Assembly (NCBI GenBank): GCA_020628035.1
Contig: JAHDFS010000019.1
Span: forward strand, 1-32,430
Direction: 5' to 3'
Source of the DNA: Rhizobiaceae bacterium
Lineage (GTDB): Bacteria; Pseudomonadota; Alphaproteobacteria; Rhizobiales; Rhizobiaceae
DNA: 32,430 bases
Shown: positions 1 to 7,039 of the stretch, piece after piece
How positions within the stretch are numbered: position 1 is the stretch's first letter
Layout: each line of letters opens with the position of its first letter
The notes under the pieces: generated by a model
The model's input: only the letters and a program-made list of their open reading frames with translations
The model's database searches: none
What the model was told of the DNA's origin: nothing
Made by a program: the position numbers and the translations under genes

Positions 1-127
1 TCCTGGGGCCAACTTTCATGTACTCGGGACCCCGCCCTTGAACGCGCATCTTTGCTAACGTTGAAGTTGCGATTCCAAGATATTCTGCTGCAGATCTTGG
101 TCGCAGGTATTTAATGTCAAAGTTCAT
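1..127 (-). CDS. AlpA-family/excisionase-like HTH regulator, N-terminal part (runs off the left edge)
   Basis: The minus strand reads an ATG at 127 followed by MNFDIKYLRPRSAAEYLGIA and then STLAKMRVQGRGPEYMKVGP up to the window edge. This is the helix-turn-helix start of the AlpA/excisionase (MerR-like) family: the segment around AAEYLGIATSTLAKMR is the HTH, followed by the GPEYMKVG wing. Such proteins act as excisionases or activators of integrase genes in prophages and genomic islands. A strong Shine-Dalgarno sequence (AAAGGAG) lies six bases upstream of the ATG, so the start is secure. Only 42 codons are visible. A perfect 15-base palindrome (151-165) sits just upstream and may be its operator. 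Together with the next gene and the tRNA-Arg it marks the end of an integrative element. What is visible fits the family well; the rest of the gene is outside the window. Confidence 0.72.
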   Translation of the reverse strand, partial: MNFDIKYLRPRSAAEYLGIATSTLAKMRVQGRGPEYMKVGPR

Positions 128-150
128 TTAAATCTCCTTTGTTGGTTATA

Positions 151-165
151 GTGACACCATGTCAC
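151..165. promoter_or_regulatory. Operator-like perfect palindrome upstream of the AlpA-like gene
   Basis: GTGACA and TGTCAC flank a 3-base centre (CCA), giving a perfect 6+3+6 inverted repeat that begins 24 bases upstream of the AlpA-like ATG. Its size and position fit an autoregulatory operator. That role is an inference; it could also be a small hairpin in the leader. Confidence 0.4.
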
Positions 166-200
166 CGAGGAGATTTTTGATCGAAATGTATAATTCAGTG

Positions 201-230
201 AGTTGCAATAGGTTGCAACCCGTCGCAACT
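201..230. repeat. Cluster of GTTGCAA-type half-sites with a central perfect palindrome
   Basis: A perfect 10-base palindrome GGTTGCAACC (211-220) is flanked by AGTTGC (201-206) and GCAACT (225-230), which are inverted relative to one another. The core GTTGC/GCAAC therefore occurs four times in 30 bases between the two element genes. This looks like a multimeric protein-binding site, for example for the element's repressor or excisionase. No binding protein can be named from sequence. Confidence 0.4.
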
Positions 231-244
231 TATTTGTACTTATA

Positions 245-937
245 CTAAAAATCGACCAAAGACTCTAATAGTCCAGGTCTTGCATCTGCCAATCCTATTC
301 TTATACTTTTATTTTCTGGGCATTTACCCCAAAGATTTTCACAAAGAGCTGATATGTAATCGTAGAGTGCTTTCTTTGTTTGAAAAGAAAGACCAGCATT
401 AAGTTGCTCATCCGATAGTATGTCCGCGATTCTTGGCCAGTCATATGTAGGTGGTCTACCGCCACGATTTACGCTAGTAGATTTTTTGTCACCATCATTT
501 GAGTTTAAAAAAATATGCCCATAGATGACCTGTTTTTTTACTTCACTTTCTGGTTCATGAACAACTGCGAGCTCCGACCAATCTTCGTTATTCGGTTGCA
601 GATAATTTGCGACGGAAGAAGGAATTGCTTTTAGTTCATTAACCGGACTGTCTAAGCGACCCATGAGCTCAAAGGTATCATTAGCAAAGAGAGTTCTAAA
701 TTCTTGATACAGAGCAAAAAAACTCGAACTGCTCTTCAAATCAGGTCGCGGCATATCAATCCGCATTGCGCCCAAGAACTCTTCCGGATCTTCTGGCCAA
801 TACAAGTGATACGCCTTGATATTTGGTTGAATGAAATTGCCATCATCTGAAAGGCAGGGACTAAAATCCTGATCGATTTCAGAATTTTTTGCGGCAAATA
901 TGAGCGCTTCTTCCAATGTTAGATGTACAGATGTCAT
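245..937 (-). CDS. Uncharacterised integrative-element protein with a GRPPxYDW motif
   Basis: I do not recognise a named family across the 230 residues. The C-terminal third contains [20 protein letters not shown], then a predicted helical stretch ending in [18 protein letters not shown]. From memory, the pattern G-R-P-P-x-Y-D-W followed by W-G-x-x-P-x-x-S-x-x-x is recurrent in short proteins encoded beside integrases on alphaproteobacterial genomic islands, and looks like a DNA-binding or helical domain; this is recollection, not a search. The N-terminal part is acidic, with no signal peptide or membrane segment. There is no obvious Shine-Dalgarno before the ATG at 937; two 11-base direct repeats lie directly upstream. 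It lies between tRNA-Arg and the AlpA-like gene, all on the same strand. Function unknown; existence as a gene is fairly sure because the frame is open and uninterrupted. Confidence 0.65.
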   Translation of the reverse strand: MTSVHLTLEEALIFAAKNSEIDQDFSPCLSDDGNFIQPNIKAYHLYWPEDPEEFLGAMRIDMPRPDLKSSSSFFALYQEFRTLFANDTFELMGRLDSPVNELKAIPSSVANYLQPNNEDWSELAVVHEPESEVKKQVIYGHIFLNSNDGDKKSTSVNRGGRPPTYDWPRIADILSDEQLNAGLSFQTKKALYDYISALCENLWGKCPENKSIRIGLADARPGLLESLVDF

Positions 938-940
938 ATT

Positions 941-962
941 ACTACGTGGTTACTATGTGGTT
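941..962. repeat. Two tandem 11-base direct repeats between element gene and tRNA-Arg
   Basis: ACTACGTGGTT (941-951) is followed immediately by ACTATGTGGTT (952-962), ten of eleven bases identical. They lie 51 bases from the 3' end of the tRNA-Arg gene and just upstream of the 230-residue protein. Direct repeats of this kind near a tRNA attachment site resemble integrase arm or excisionase sites, but they could equally be promoter elements. Confidence 0.35.
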
Positions 963-1012
963 ACTTTTAAAAAGTATCAATAAGTCAGAAATTAATAAGT
1001 CTTTGTTTTTAA

Positions 1013-1089
<77 letters not shown>

Positions 1090-1304
1090 ATTGATGCGTT
1101 TTTTTAACCACGCATATGTTGAGCATCTTCTTAACCGATGATCTTGGACGCGGCAAATATAAAATCGAGACTTTCTCCGCTTTTATCGCCCCCATTATAT
1201 TGAACGGTTTAAATCGCCCTGCAAATTGTTCATCTACGAAACGGATTGCACATGGCACCGCAACGCGATAAACGAGATGGGTGTTATAAAGGTGCGATAC
1301 GTTC

Positions 1305-2162
1305 ATGAGTGCAGATCTGCTGATCCAAGACAATCACATTAAAAACATGCAGCGCGCACGCGGGCATGGGGAGATTATTGTCAAACGCAGTGATGCGCAA
1401 AACCGACTTGAACGTCTCTATCAGGAAGGATGCGCGCGTTTGCGCATGCCCAACCACAACAAGCAAGATCCAATTGAAGCTGTGATGATCAACACATCGG
1501 GTGGTCTCACCGATGATGATCACCTAAGCTGGAAGTTTGGGGTTGAGGATGGCGCAGAACTGACCATAACCAGCCAGGCATGCGAACGGATTTATAAAGC
1601 TTCGCGCCCAATGCCTGCCAAAATTGATGTTGATATTTCAGTTGGCACAGGCGGTTCCTTTGCCTGGCTGCCGCAAGAAACCATATTGTTTGATCAAGCG
1701 CGATTGAGACGCACGATCCATGTGGAGCTTGCGCAAGGAAGTGAATTTTTAATGGTGGAACCATTGATGTTTGGCCGGCCTGCCATGGATGAAATTGTCA
1801 CCTCGGCTTCTCTTACCGACACTTGGCGCATTTATCATGATAATCAGCTCATTCACGCTGAAAACCAAAAAATTGACGGTCCAATTGATCAGATATTAAA
1901 ACGCAATACCGTAACGTCTGGTGATCTTGCCACTGCCTTTATTTTATATATTGGCCCGAAAGCAGAAGCGAAATTTGAACAGATCAATCACTCATCCAAG
2001 GCCAATATCGGGAAAAGCATCTGGCAATTGCATGGCGGGACAATACATAAGCTTGTCGTGCGTATGAGCGCAGCAACAAGTTATGAGCTGCGCAAATCTC
2101 TCATTCCCATTATCAATGTCTTAAATGACAAAAACACGCTGCCAAAGGTTTGGCATAGCTAG
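1305..2162 (+). CDS. ureD: Urease accessory protein UreD
   Basis: UreD (UreH) forms a complex with UreF and UreG that delivers nickel to the urease active site in the cytoplasm. The 285 residues match the family throughout: MINTSGGLTDDD near residue 65, SQACERIYKA near 95, LPQETILFDQARLRR near 125, FGRPAMDEIV near 155, and a C-terminal LPKVWHS equivalent to the usual LPRVW ending. Length is normal (260-290). The ATG at 1305 has an AAGG about 12 bases upstream, so the start is moderately sure. In most alphaproteobacteria ureD is the first gene of a ureDABCEFG operon. Here it stands alone: a tRNA and an integrative-element end lie upstream, and a convergent lactonase gene ends only three bases beyond its stop. 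The protein looks intact, with no frameshift, so either the remaining urease genes lie elsewhere or this is a leftover. Confidence 0.9.
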   Translation: MSADLLIQDNHIKNMQRARGHGEIIVKRSDAQNRLERLYQEGCARLRMPNHNKQDPIEAVMINTSGGLTDDDHLSWKFGVEDGAELTITSQACERIYKASRPMPAKIDVDISVGTGGSFAWLPQETILFDQARLRRTIHVELAQGSEFLMVEPLMFGRPAMDEIVTSASLTDTWRIYHDNQLIHAENQKIDGPIDQILKRNTVTSGDLATAFILYIGPKAEAKFEQINHSSKANIGKSIWQLHGGTIHKLVVRMSAATSYELRKSLIPIINVLNDKNTLPKVWHS

Positions 2163-2165
2163 GTT

Positions 2166-2960
2166 TTAGGTTTTTAATTTTCCTGCATCCAGCCGCCAAA
2201 CAAACCCAGATGTGCCATGAGTTGGATAAAGCTGTGTCACAAGTGGATCATGGCCTGGGATCACGCGGTCGTTGGAACCGCCAATTTCGACGATACGATC
2301 AAATCCCGCAAACATCGCATCCATATTATAGACAATTGGAAATGGCTTTTTGTCGATGAAATTTTCATAATAGTGAGATGCATCGGATGCCAAACATAAT
2401 GGCCCGGTTTTGGTCATCACCTCGACCACCTGCAATCCATTGGAATGTCCGCCAACATTATGAACGCGCACGCCGGGGGCAATTTCTGCCGATCCATCAT
2501 GAAAGACAACACGTCCTGAATAGACATGGCGCACCATTTCGCAAACGTGGTTGACAGTAAATGGCGCTTTAAGAGTGTGATCACACATGCAGGGTCCGGT
2601 GGCAAAAGCCATTTCATCGGCCTGCAAGTGAAAAATCGCATTGGGATATCGATCAAGCCCGCCCGCATGATCATAATGAAGATGGGTGATGATGACAGTA
2701 TCCACTGTTTCGGCGTTCAGGTTAAGGGCCTCAATCGATTTCGCTGGATCGCGAATGATCGGTCGCGAACGGCGGTCTGCCTCAGCGCTGTCATAGCCAG
2801 TATCAACGACAATATTTCGGCCATTATTGGATAAAACCCAAACGAAATAATCCATTCCGTGGGGTTCACCTGCATGATCATCATCGATGAAACTATCCGC
2901 TCGCGTTCTTGAATTACGGTCCGCATATTTTAGCGCATAGACTTCCCAAATATCCGACAT
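2166..2960 (-). CDS. N-acyl-homoserine-lactonase-family metallo-beta-lactamase-fold hydrolase
   Basis: This 264-residue protein has the metal-binding signature of the metallo-beta-lactamase fold: HLHYDHAGG (about residues 91-99), a later His in VGGHSNGLQ, an Asp in LASDASHYYEN and a His in VIPGHDP. These residues bind two metal ions. The spacing and the SHYYEN and IPGHDP motifs are those of the AhlD/AttM-type N-acyl homoserine lactonase family, many members of which open other lactones. There is no signal peptide, so it acts in the cytoplasm. It is divergent from the GntR-dehydrogenase operon and shares its promoter region, including the palindrome at 3028-3043. This suggests a lactone that is an intermediate in that pathway (for example from the Gfo/Idh enzyme) rather than a quorum-sensing signal; that is inference. 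Confidence 0.85.
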   Translation of the reverse strand: MSDIWEVYALKYADRNSRTRADSFIDDDHAGEPHGMDYFVWVLSNNGRNIVVDTGYDSAEADRRSRPIIRDPAKSIEALNLNAETVDTVIITHLHYDHAGGLDRYPNAIFHLQADEMAFATGPCMCDHTLKAPFTVNHVCEMVRHVYSGRVVFHDGSAEIAPGVRVHNVGGHSNGLQVVEVMTKTGPLCLASDASHYYENFIDKKPFPIVYNMDAMFAGFDRIVEIGGSNDRVIPGHDPLVTQLYPTHGTSGFVWRLDAGKLKT

Positions 2961-3007
2961 TTAACTTCCTACCTCCGGCTCAACGCCATATTTTTCGCAT
3001 TTAAATG

Positions 3008-3027
3008 TATAAAATCATAGTTTTATA
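3008..3027. promoter_or_regulatory. Second inverted repeat in the divergent lactonase/GntR promoter
   Basis: TATAAAA and TTTTATA flank a 6-base centre (TCATAG), a perfect 7+6+7 inverted repeat directly beside the 16-base palindrome. It also contains AATGTATA on its left side, half of the adjacent palindrome. It may be a weaker operator or simply overlap the -10 element of the minus-strand promoter. Confidence 0.35.
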
Positions 3028-3043
3028 TTAATGTATACATTAA
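3028..3043. promoter_or_regulatory. Probable GntR/FCD operator: perfect 16-base palindrome
   Basis: TTAATGTATACATTAA is a perfect palindrome in the 137-base region between the lactonase start and the GntR start. Operators of FadR/FCD-type GntR regulators typically have a central GTATAC-like core flanked by A/T, as seen here. Its place between divergent genes suggests the regulator controls both directions and itself. Confidence 0.65.
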
Positions 3044-3097
3044 AGTATTTGACGTGAAGACAAAATCGTGCGAATTCTGTTGCCAGGAGCACAACCC

Positions 3098-3769
3098 ATG
3101 ATGCAGAAATCGAGATCCAGTCTTGTGAATGATGCCTATCGGCGCCTAAAGCAAGAAATCCGTTCAAATCGGCTGCCACCTGGTTTCCACGGCACGGAAC
3201 CAGAAATGGCGGAGCGATTGGGGATGAGCCGCACGCCTTTGCGCGAGGCACTTGTGCTTTTAGAAGCCGATGGCTTGGTTGAAATGAAGCCACGGCGCGG
3301 GATTTATATTCTGCCTATCCTGCCACAGGATATGAAGGAAATTTATGAGGTTTTGACAGCGATTGAACCTGAAGCCGTTGCTGTTTTGGCAGCGCGAAAA
3401 TTATCCGAAGCCGAGCTCAAACCGCTTATCGATGCAACTGCCCGCATGGAGCAGGCGCTTGACGATGATGATCTGGAAGCCTGGGCAAATGCCGATGATG
3501 AATTTCACAAAGAATTGCTCATACTTCATGGCAATAAGCGGTTTTTATCCATTGCCAGCTTGTTGTTTGACCAAGCACATCGTGCACGCGTGATCACCTT
3601 ACGCATGCGCGAAAAACCCTATCGTTCAACAGCGGAACACAAAACCGTTGTTGAACACATTATCAAAGGTGAAATCGAGGAGGCCAGGAATGTCTACCGC
3701 GAGCATCGCGAACGCGCCGGTGCAGAGCTGTTAGCCATTTTGGCAAAATATAAGCTTCAACAGCTATAG
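3098..3769 (+). CDS. GntR-family transcriptional regulator with FCD ligand domain
   Basis: This is a FadR-subfamily repressor. The N-terminal winged helix is plain: NDAYRRLKQEIRSNRLPPG, then EPEMAERLGMSRTPLREALV and LLEADGLVEMKPRRGIYIL. The C-terminal FCD domain holds metal/ligand positions in NADDEFHKELL, a later His in STAEHKTVVEHI and another in YREHRERAG, the usual Asp/His set. I chose the ATG at 3098 because AGGAG lies eight bases upstream; the frame is open further up to a GTG at 3068, which lacks a ribosome site. Length from 3098 is 223 residues, normal for the family. It is the first gene of a tight operon with two dehydrogenases (11 bases to the next). The likely ligand is an intermediate of the sugar-acid-type pathway encoded downstream. 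Confidence 0.9.
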   Translation: MMQKSRSSLVNDAYRRLKQEIRSNRLPPGFHGTEPEMAERLGMSRTPLREALVLLEADGLVEMKPRRGIYILPILPQDMKEIYEVLTAIEPEAVAVLAARKLSEAELKPLIDATARMEQALDDDDLEAWANADDEFHKELLILHGNKRFLSIASLLFDQAHRARVITLRMREKPYRSTAEHKTVVEHIIKGEIEEARNVYREHRERAGAELLAILAKYKLQQL

Positions 3770-3780
3770 AAAGTAAAAGT

Positions 3781-4884
3781 ATGTCGTTAAAACAAAGCGT
3801 TGCAGTCATTCGCGGCGATGGAATTGGAATTGATGTCACCGAGGCAACGCTGCAAGTTGTTGAACAAGCCATGGCACAGGTGGGCGATTGTGCGCTTGAA
3901 TATAATGATATTGCAGCAGGTGCGGGCTATTATAAAGACCATGGCGTTGATATCGAACCCGGCGGCGAAGAAAAGGCTGGCGAGTCTGATGCGATTTTTT
4001 TGGGCGCAATAGGATTGCCATCCATTCGACATCCTGATGGTACTGAAATCTCCCCTCACCTGAGATTGCGTGATCGCTATGGACTATATGCTGGTGTGCG
4101 CCCAATTAAAGCCTATCCAAACGCGCCGCAGCGTCTCGCAGATCCAAGAGCTGCCGGCATCGATATGATTATATTGCGCGAGAGCACAGAAGGCTTGTTT
4201 TATTCAGCCGCCGTGCATAACCGCAGCAAAGTCGTCGACAATGAAGAGGTTTATGACAGCCTACTCGTGTCGCGAAACACCACAGAACGTTTGCACAAAT
4301 TTGCCTTTAATCTTGCTCGACGTCGCAAGGCACGCGGCAAGTTAGGGCGTTTAACATGTGTGGATAAAGCCAATGTGTTTAAATCCATGGCCTTTTTCCG
4401 CCAGATTTTTGACGAGATCAAAGCCGATAATCCCGATGTAGAAACATCGTATAATTATGTCGATGCCCAAGCATTAGACCTTGTTCGCAAGCCCTGGGAA
4501 TTTGATGTCATGGTGATGGAAAATATCTTTGGTGATATTCTATCTGACCTTGCTGGCGGCCTGGTCGGTGGTATGGGCATGGCATCTTGCGCAGAAATTG
4601 GTGACGAGATTGGCCTTTTCCAACCCGCTCACGGCAGTGCGCCAGATATTATGGGACAAGACAAAGCCAATCCACTTGCAGCCATTTTAAGTGGCGCGTT
4701 GATGCTTGATTATCTAGCGGACAAATCAGGCAATGAAGCCTTTGCTAAATCCGGAGAACTCATCGATCAAGCTGTCGATAACGGTTTTGCACAAAATCGC
4801 CTGCGCCCATTTGAATTTGGTGGTGATATGGGAACAAAGGCGATGACCGACGAAGTGCTTACACAAATTGGTGCACTTAAATGA
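3781..4884 (+). CDS. Isocitrate/isopropylmalate/tartrate dehydrogenase-family decarboxylating dehydrogenase
   Basis: Members of this family oxidise a (2R,3S)-type 2-hydroxy acid with NAD(P) and remove the beta-carboxylate. The 367 residues carry the family hallmarks: IRGDGIGIDVT at the start, LRESTEGLFYS near 129-139, the catalytic Lys in CVDKANVFKS near 194, metal-binding Asp residues in ENIFGDILSDLAGG near 250, and QPAHGSAPDIMGQDKANP near 281. LREST-EG differs from the leuB-type VRELTGG and is closer to the tartrate/homoisocitrate/D-malate group. The usual leucine neighbours (leuC, leuD) are absent. The gene ends with an ATGA overlap with the Gfo/Idh gene, implying translational coupling. 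The exact substrate cannot be read from sequence; a branched or sugar-derived hydroxy diacid is plausible. Confidence 0.88.
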   Translation: MSLKQSVAVIRGDGIGIDVTEATLQVVEQAMAQVGDCALEYNDIAAGAGYYKDHGVDIEPGGEEKAGESDAIFLGAIGLPSIRHPDGTEISPHLRLRDRYGLYAGVRPIKAYPNAPQRLADPRAAGIDMIILRESTEGLFYSAAVHNRSKVVDNEEVYDSLLVSRNTTERLHKFAFNLARRRKARGKLGRLTCVDKANVFKSMAFFRQIFDEIKADNPDVETSYNYVDAQALDLVRKPWEFDVMVMENIFGDILSDLAGGLVGGMGMASCAEIGDEIGLFQPAHGSAPDIMGQDKANPLAAILSGALMLDYLADKSGNEAFAKSGELIDQAVDNGFAQNRLRPFEFGGDMGTKAMTDEVLTQIGALK

Positions 4885-5909
4885 GTGCTGAGTTGAAAGT
4901 CGCAGTCGTTGGCCTTGGTTATTTTGCCGAGTTTCATTTAGATGCCTGGACAGAACTTAAAGGCTCGCGTCTTGTCGCGCTTTCTGATTTTTCTGCAGAA
5001 CGCCGCGCCTGGGCAAATGAAAAATATGGAATTATTGCCACAGATGACGCAGCCGATGTGGTGGCATCCGAACCGGACATAATAGATATCGTCACACCAC
5101 CGCCGTCGCATTTTGAGCTGATTGAAAAACTTGCCGTAAAAGATAAAATCATCATCTGTCAAAAACCGTTTTGTTTAAGTGTGGAACAAGCGGAAGAAGC
5201 AATTGCGCTTGCCAATGAGCGCGGCTGCCGAATTTTCATTCACGAAAACTTTCGTTTCCAACCTTGGTATCGCACGATCAAAACTTTCATTGATGATGGT
5301 GGCTTAGGTGAGATTTATCAGGCGAGATATTATTTAAGGCCAGGCGATGGACGCGGTCCAGATGCTTATCTTTCAAGGCAACCTGCTTTTCAGAAGATGC
5401 CAAGACTTCTCATCCATGAGACGGGTGTGCATTTCATTGACCTGTTCCGCTGGATGTCCGGCGAAATTACCAATGTCTATGCTGATATTCGAAAACTAAA
5501 TCCAGTGATTGCCGGAGAAGATTGTGGCATCGTGATCATGAACCATGAAAATGGTAGCCAGTCTATTATCGATGGTAATCGCTTGTCTGATCATCCAACC
5601 GATAACTTGCGCCGAACTATGGGCGTGATGCAAATCGAAGGTGAGAAAGGAACGATAAATCTAAACGGGTTGGGGGAAATTACCTTCCGGCCATTTGGAT
5701 CCATGGTTTCGAAAGACATTCCGATTTCGCTTGAAATGGATCGCAATGCATTCGGTGGCGGCTGCGTGAAGGCACTTTGCAAGCATATAATAATGGCAGC
5801 TAATGGTCAGGGTGAGTTTGAAAACGAAGCGCATGACTATCTGGCCGTTATCAAAGCAAGCGAAGCCGCCTATCAATCGGCTGAACAAGCCAGACGCGTT
5901 GATCTTTAG
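4881..5909 (+). CDS. Gfo/Idh/MocA-family NAD(P)-dependent oxidoreductase
   Basis: This family oxidises or reduces sugars and sugar-like alcohols. The Rossmann motif VAVVGLGYFAEFHLDAW opens the protein. The lysine motif reads CQKPFCLS, near residue 94; the common form is EKP but CQKP is found in several subfamilies. The substrate-domain motif HETGVHFIDLFRWMSG supplies the conserved Asp and His near residues 178-190. Length (342) is typical. It overlaps the preceding dehydrogenase by four bases (ATGA), so the two are coupled and probably act in sequence. With the divergent lactonase, a simple picture is oxidation of a cyclic sugar to a lactone, hydrolysis, and oxidative decarboxylation of the open acid; this is inference from neighbours only. 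Confidence 0.87.
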   Translation: MSAELKVAVVGLGYFAEFHLDAWTELKGSRLVALSDFSAERRAWANEKYGIIATDDAADVVASEPDIIDIVTPPPSHFELIEKLAVKDKIIICQKPFCLSVEQAEEAIALANERGCRIFIHENFRFQPWYRTIKTFIDDGGLGEIYQARYYLRPGDGRGPDAYLSRQPAFQKMPRLLIHETGVHFIDLFRWMSGEITNVYADIRKLNPVIAGEDCGIVIMNHENGSQSIIDGNRLSDHPTDNLRRTMGVMQIEGEKGTINLNGLGEITFRPFGSMVSKDIPISLEMDRNAFGGGCVKALCKHIIMAANGQGEFENEAHDYLAVIKASEAAYQSAEQARRVDL

Positions 5910-5931
5910 ATCGTTTACAAGGACAGATAAT

Positions 5932-6216
5932 ATGTATGTGGTTTGTGTGACGTTTCGGATAAAAGATGAATGCATTGATCAGTTCATGCCTTTAATGACC
6001 AGAAATGCAAAAGCTTCATTGGCTGAAGAGGAACAATGTCGACAATTTGATGTTTGTTTTGAAGAGCGTGATCCAACGCGTGTTTTTCTTTATGAGCTTT
6101 ATGATAATGAGGCAGCGTTTAAAGCCCATTTGGCTGCGCCCCATTTTAAAGAATTTGATGCTGCAGTCTCAAACATGATTGCTGATAAAAAGGTGCAGAT
6201 TTACACCCGCATATAA
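5932..6216 (+). CDS. ABM-fold putative quinol monooxygenase / small dimeric alpha-beta barrel protein
   Basis: The 94-residue product begins MYVVCVTFRIKDECIDQFMP and contains EEEQCRQFDVCFEERDPTRV and YELYDNEAAFKAHLAAPHF, the pattern of the antibiotic biosynthesis monooxygenase (ABM)/LsrG/YgiN group: an initial strand, an E-x-x-C-x-x-F-D strand, and an A-F-x-x-H helix. These proteins are small homodimers that oxidise quinols, isomerise or epimerise small carbonyl compounds, or act as mutarotases. I chose the ATG at 5932 because AAGGA lies eight bases upstream; the open frame extends into the preceding gene but without support. It is the last gene of the GntR operon, followed directly by a terminator. 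Its role there may be rearrangement of an unstable keto-acid intermediate (inference). Confidence 0.82.
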   Translation: MYVVCVTFRIKDECIDQFMPLMTRNAKASLAEEEQCRQFDVCFEERDPTRVFLYELYDNEAAFKAHLAAPHFKEFDAAVSNMIADKKVQIYTRI

Positions 6217-6217
6217 A

Positions 6218-6241
6218 AAGGCGGATCGTGCGACCCGCCTT
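6218..6241. terminator. Bidirectional terminator between convergent genes
   Basis: AAGGCGG and CCGCCTT form a 7-bp GC-rich stem with a 10-base loop, immediately after the ABM gene stop. Read on the minus strand it is followed by TTTTTATA, a good U-tract for the secreted TPR gene ending at 6263; on the plus strand the tail is weaker (TCTCATT). Confidence 0.75.
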
Positions 6242-6262
6242 CTCATTCAACTTTAAAGATGA

Positions 6263-6802
6263 TTAGTAGCTGTAACCTTTGCCACTTTTAATGGCTTTGG
6301 CAAGTGCGACTTCTGGCCATGTGCCTTTACCGCCGCGTGCATTGATTTCAACCAATTGCAAACGCGCAGCTGCTTTATCGCCCTGCGCAACAAGACCTTG
6401 TCCCATATAAGAACGAGCAAGTAGATTATTTGGATCAGCTGCAAGTGCTTTTTGATAATATGCCATGCCAAGATCAACATTGCCTGCTTTGCGGTGAGTG
6501 AAACCGTAATAGGTTAGAACACGCGTATCTGACTGGTCAGACATTGATGCAAGAATAGTTTGTGCATTTTGATATTGACCAGCATAAGCAAGTTCGCGAA
6601 TGGCTTCATAGCGCGCATCGTCTGTGAGCAATGAACTTTTTGCATCAAGACATTTCTTCATTTTCTTATCCCAAACCTTACCGTCTTTGCATTCCATTGA
6701 CGTCTTGGTCTTTTTCGGTGGCTCATCGCTGCTGGATCCTGCTGCAAGCGCAAATGAGGCTGGAATTGTAAGGGCTAGGGCGATTGTAACTGCTTTCATC
6801 AT
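6263..6802 (-). CDS. Secreted TPR-repeat protein
   Basis: The first 21 residues (MMKAVTIALALTIPASFALAA) are a clear Sec signal peptide with cleavage likely after AAA/ALAA, so the mature protein is periplasmic. A short linker rich in Ser, Pro and Lys follows, then a cysteine pair in MECKDGKVWDKKMKKCLD that could form a disulfide. From about residue 70 there are two to three tetratricopeptide repeats (YGFTHRKAGNVDLGMAYYQK, ALAADPNNLLARSYMGQGLVA). TPRs usually mediate protein-protein contacts. An AAAGGA ribosome site precedes the double ATG. The C-terminal tail is basic. It is divergent from an ECF sigma factor/anti-sigma pair and may be one of their targets. Alphaproteobacteria commonly carry small TPR proteins of this shape, but no function can be named. 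Confidence 0.82.
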   Translation of the reverse strand: MMKAVTIALALTIPASFALAAGSSSDEPPKKTKTSMECKDGKVWDKKMKKCLDAKSSLLTDDARYEAIRELAYAGQYQNAQTILASMSDQSDTRVLTYYGFTHRKAGNVDLGMAYYQKALAADPNNLLARSYMGQGLVAQGDKAAARLQLVEINARGGKGTWPEVALAKAIKSGKGYSY

Positions 6803-6887
6803 GATATGTTCCTTTGTGGTTTTGTAACGTGAAAAAATTGTGTTGTTATTCGTGGTACGAAAGGATTACGCCTTGGGTTTGATTTTT

Positions 6888-6930
6888 ATTCACAAAAACA
6901 AATTTTTTTTATTTCACCTTTTGTGTGAAT
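6888..6930. repeat. Imperfect inverted repeat in the TPR/ECF divergent region
   Basis: ATTCACAAAA (6888-6897) pairs with TTTTGTGTGAAT (6919-6930) apart from two extra bases in the right arm. The intervening sequence is T-rich. It may be a regulator site for the divergent genes or a weak terminator-like structure; no stronger statement is justified. Confidence 0.3.
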
Positions 6931-6967
6931 ATATCTCAAACTTGATGCGTAATAGGAATGAACGCTG

Positions 6968-6993
6968 AACATTGAAGCTGATAAATCAATGTT
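6968..6993. promoter_or_regulatory. Perfect 8-bp inverted repeat upstream of the ECF sigma gene
   Basis: AACATTGA (6968-6975) and TCAATGTT (6986-6993) are exact inverted repeats separated by ten bases, so the centres of the arms are about 18 bases apart, close to two helical turns. This spacing suits a dimeric regulator. It lies 47 bases upstream of the sigma factor start and could also fold in the leader RNA. Confidence 0.4.
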
Positions 6994-7039
6994 TGGCAAA
7001 AGAAATTAAGTTGGGAAACTAAGCTGGTAGTGAGTTGAT

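Noticed and set aside
2166-2960. Quorum-quenching as the role of the lactonase
   Set aside because: Family membership permits it, but its divergent catabolic neighbours and shared palindrome make a pathway lactone more likely; no luxI/luxR is present.
3781-4884. Leucine-biosynthesis leuB
   Set aside because: No leuC, leuD or leuA nearby, and the LREST-EG motif and the GntR operon setting point to a catabolic dehydrogenase.
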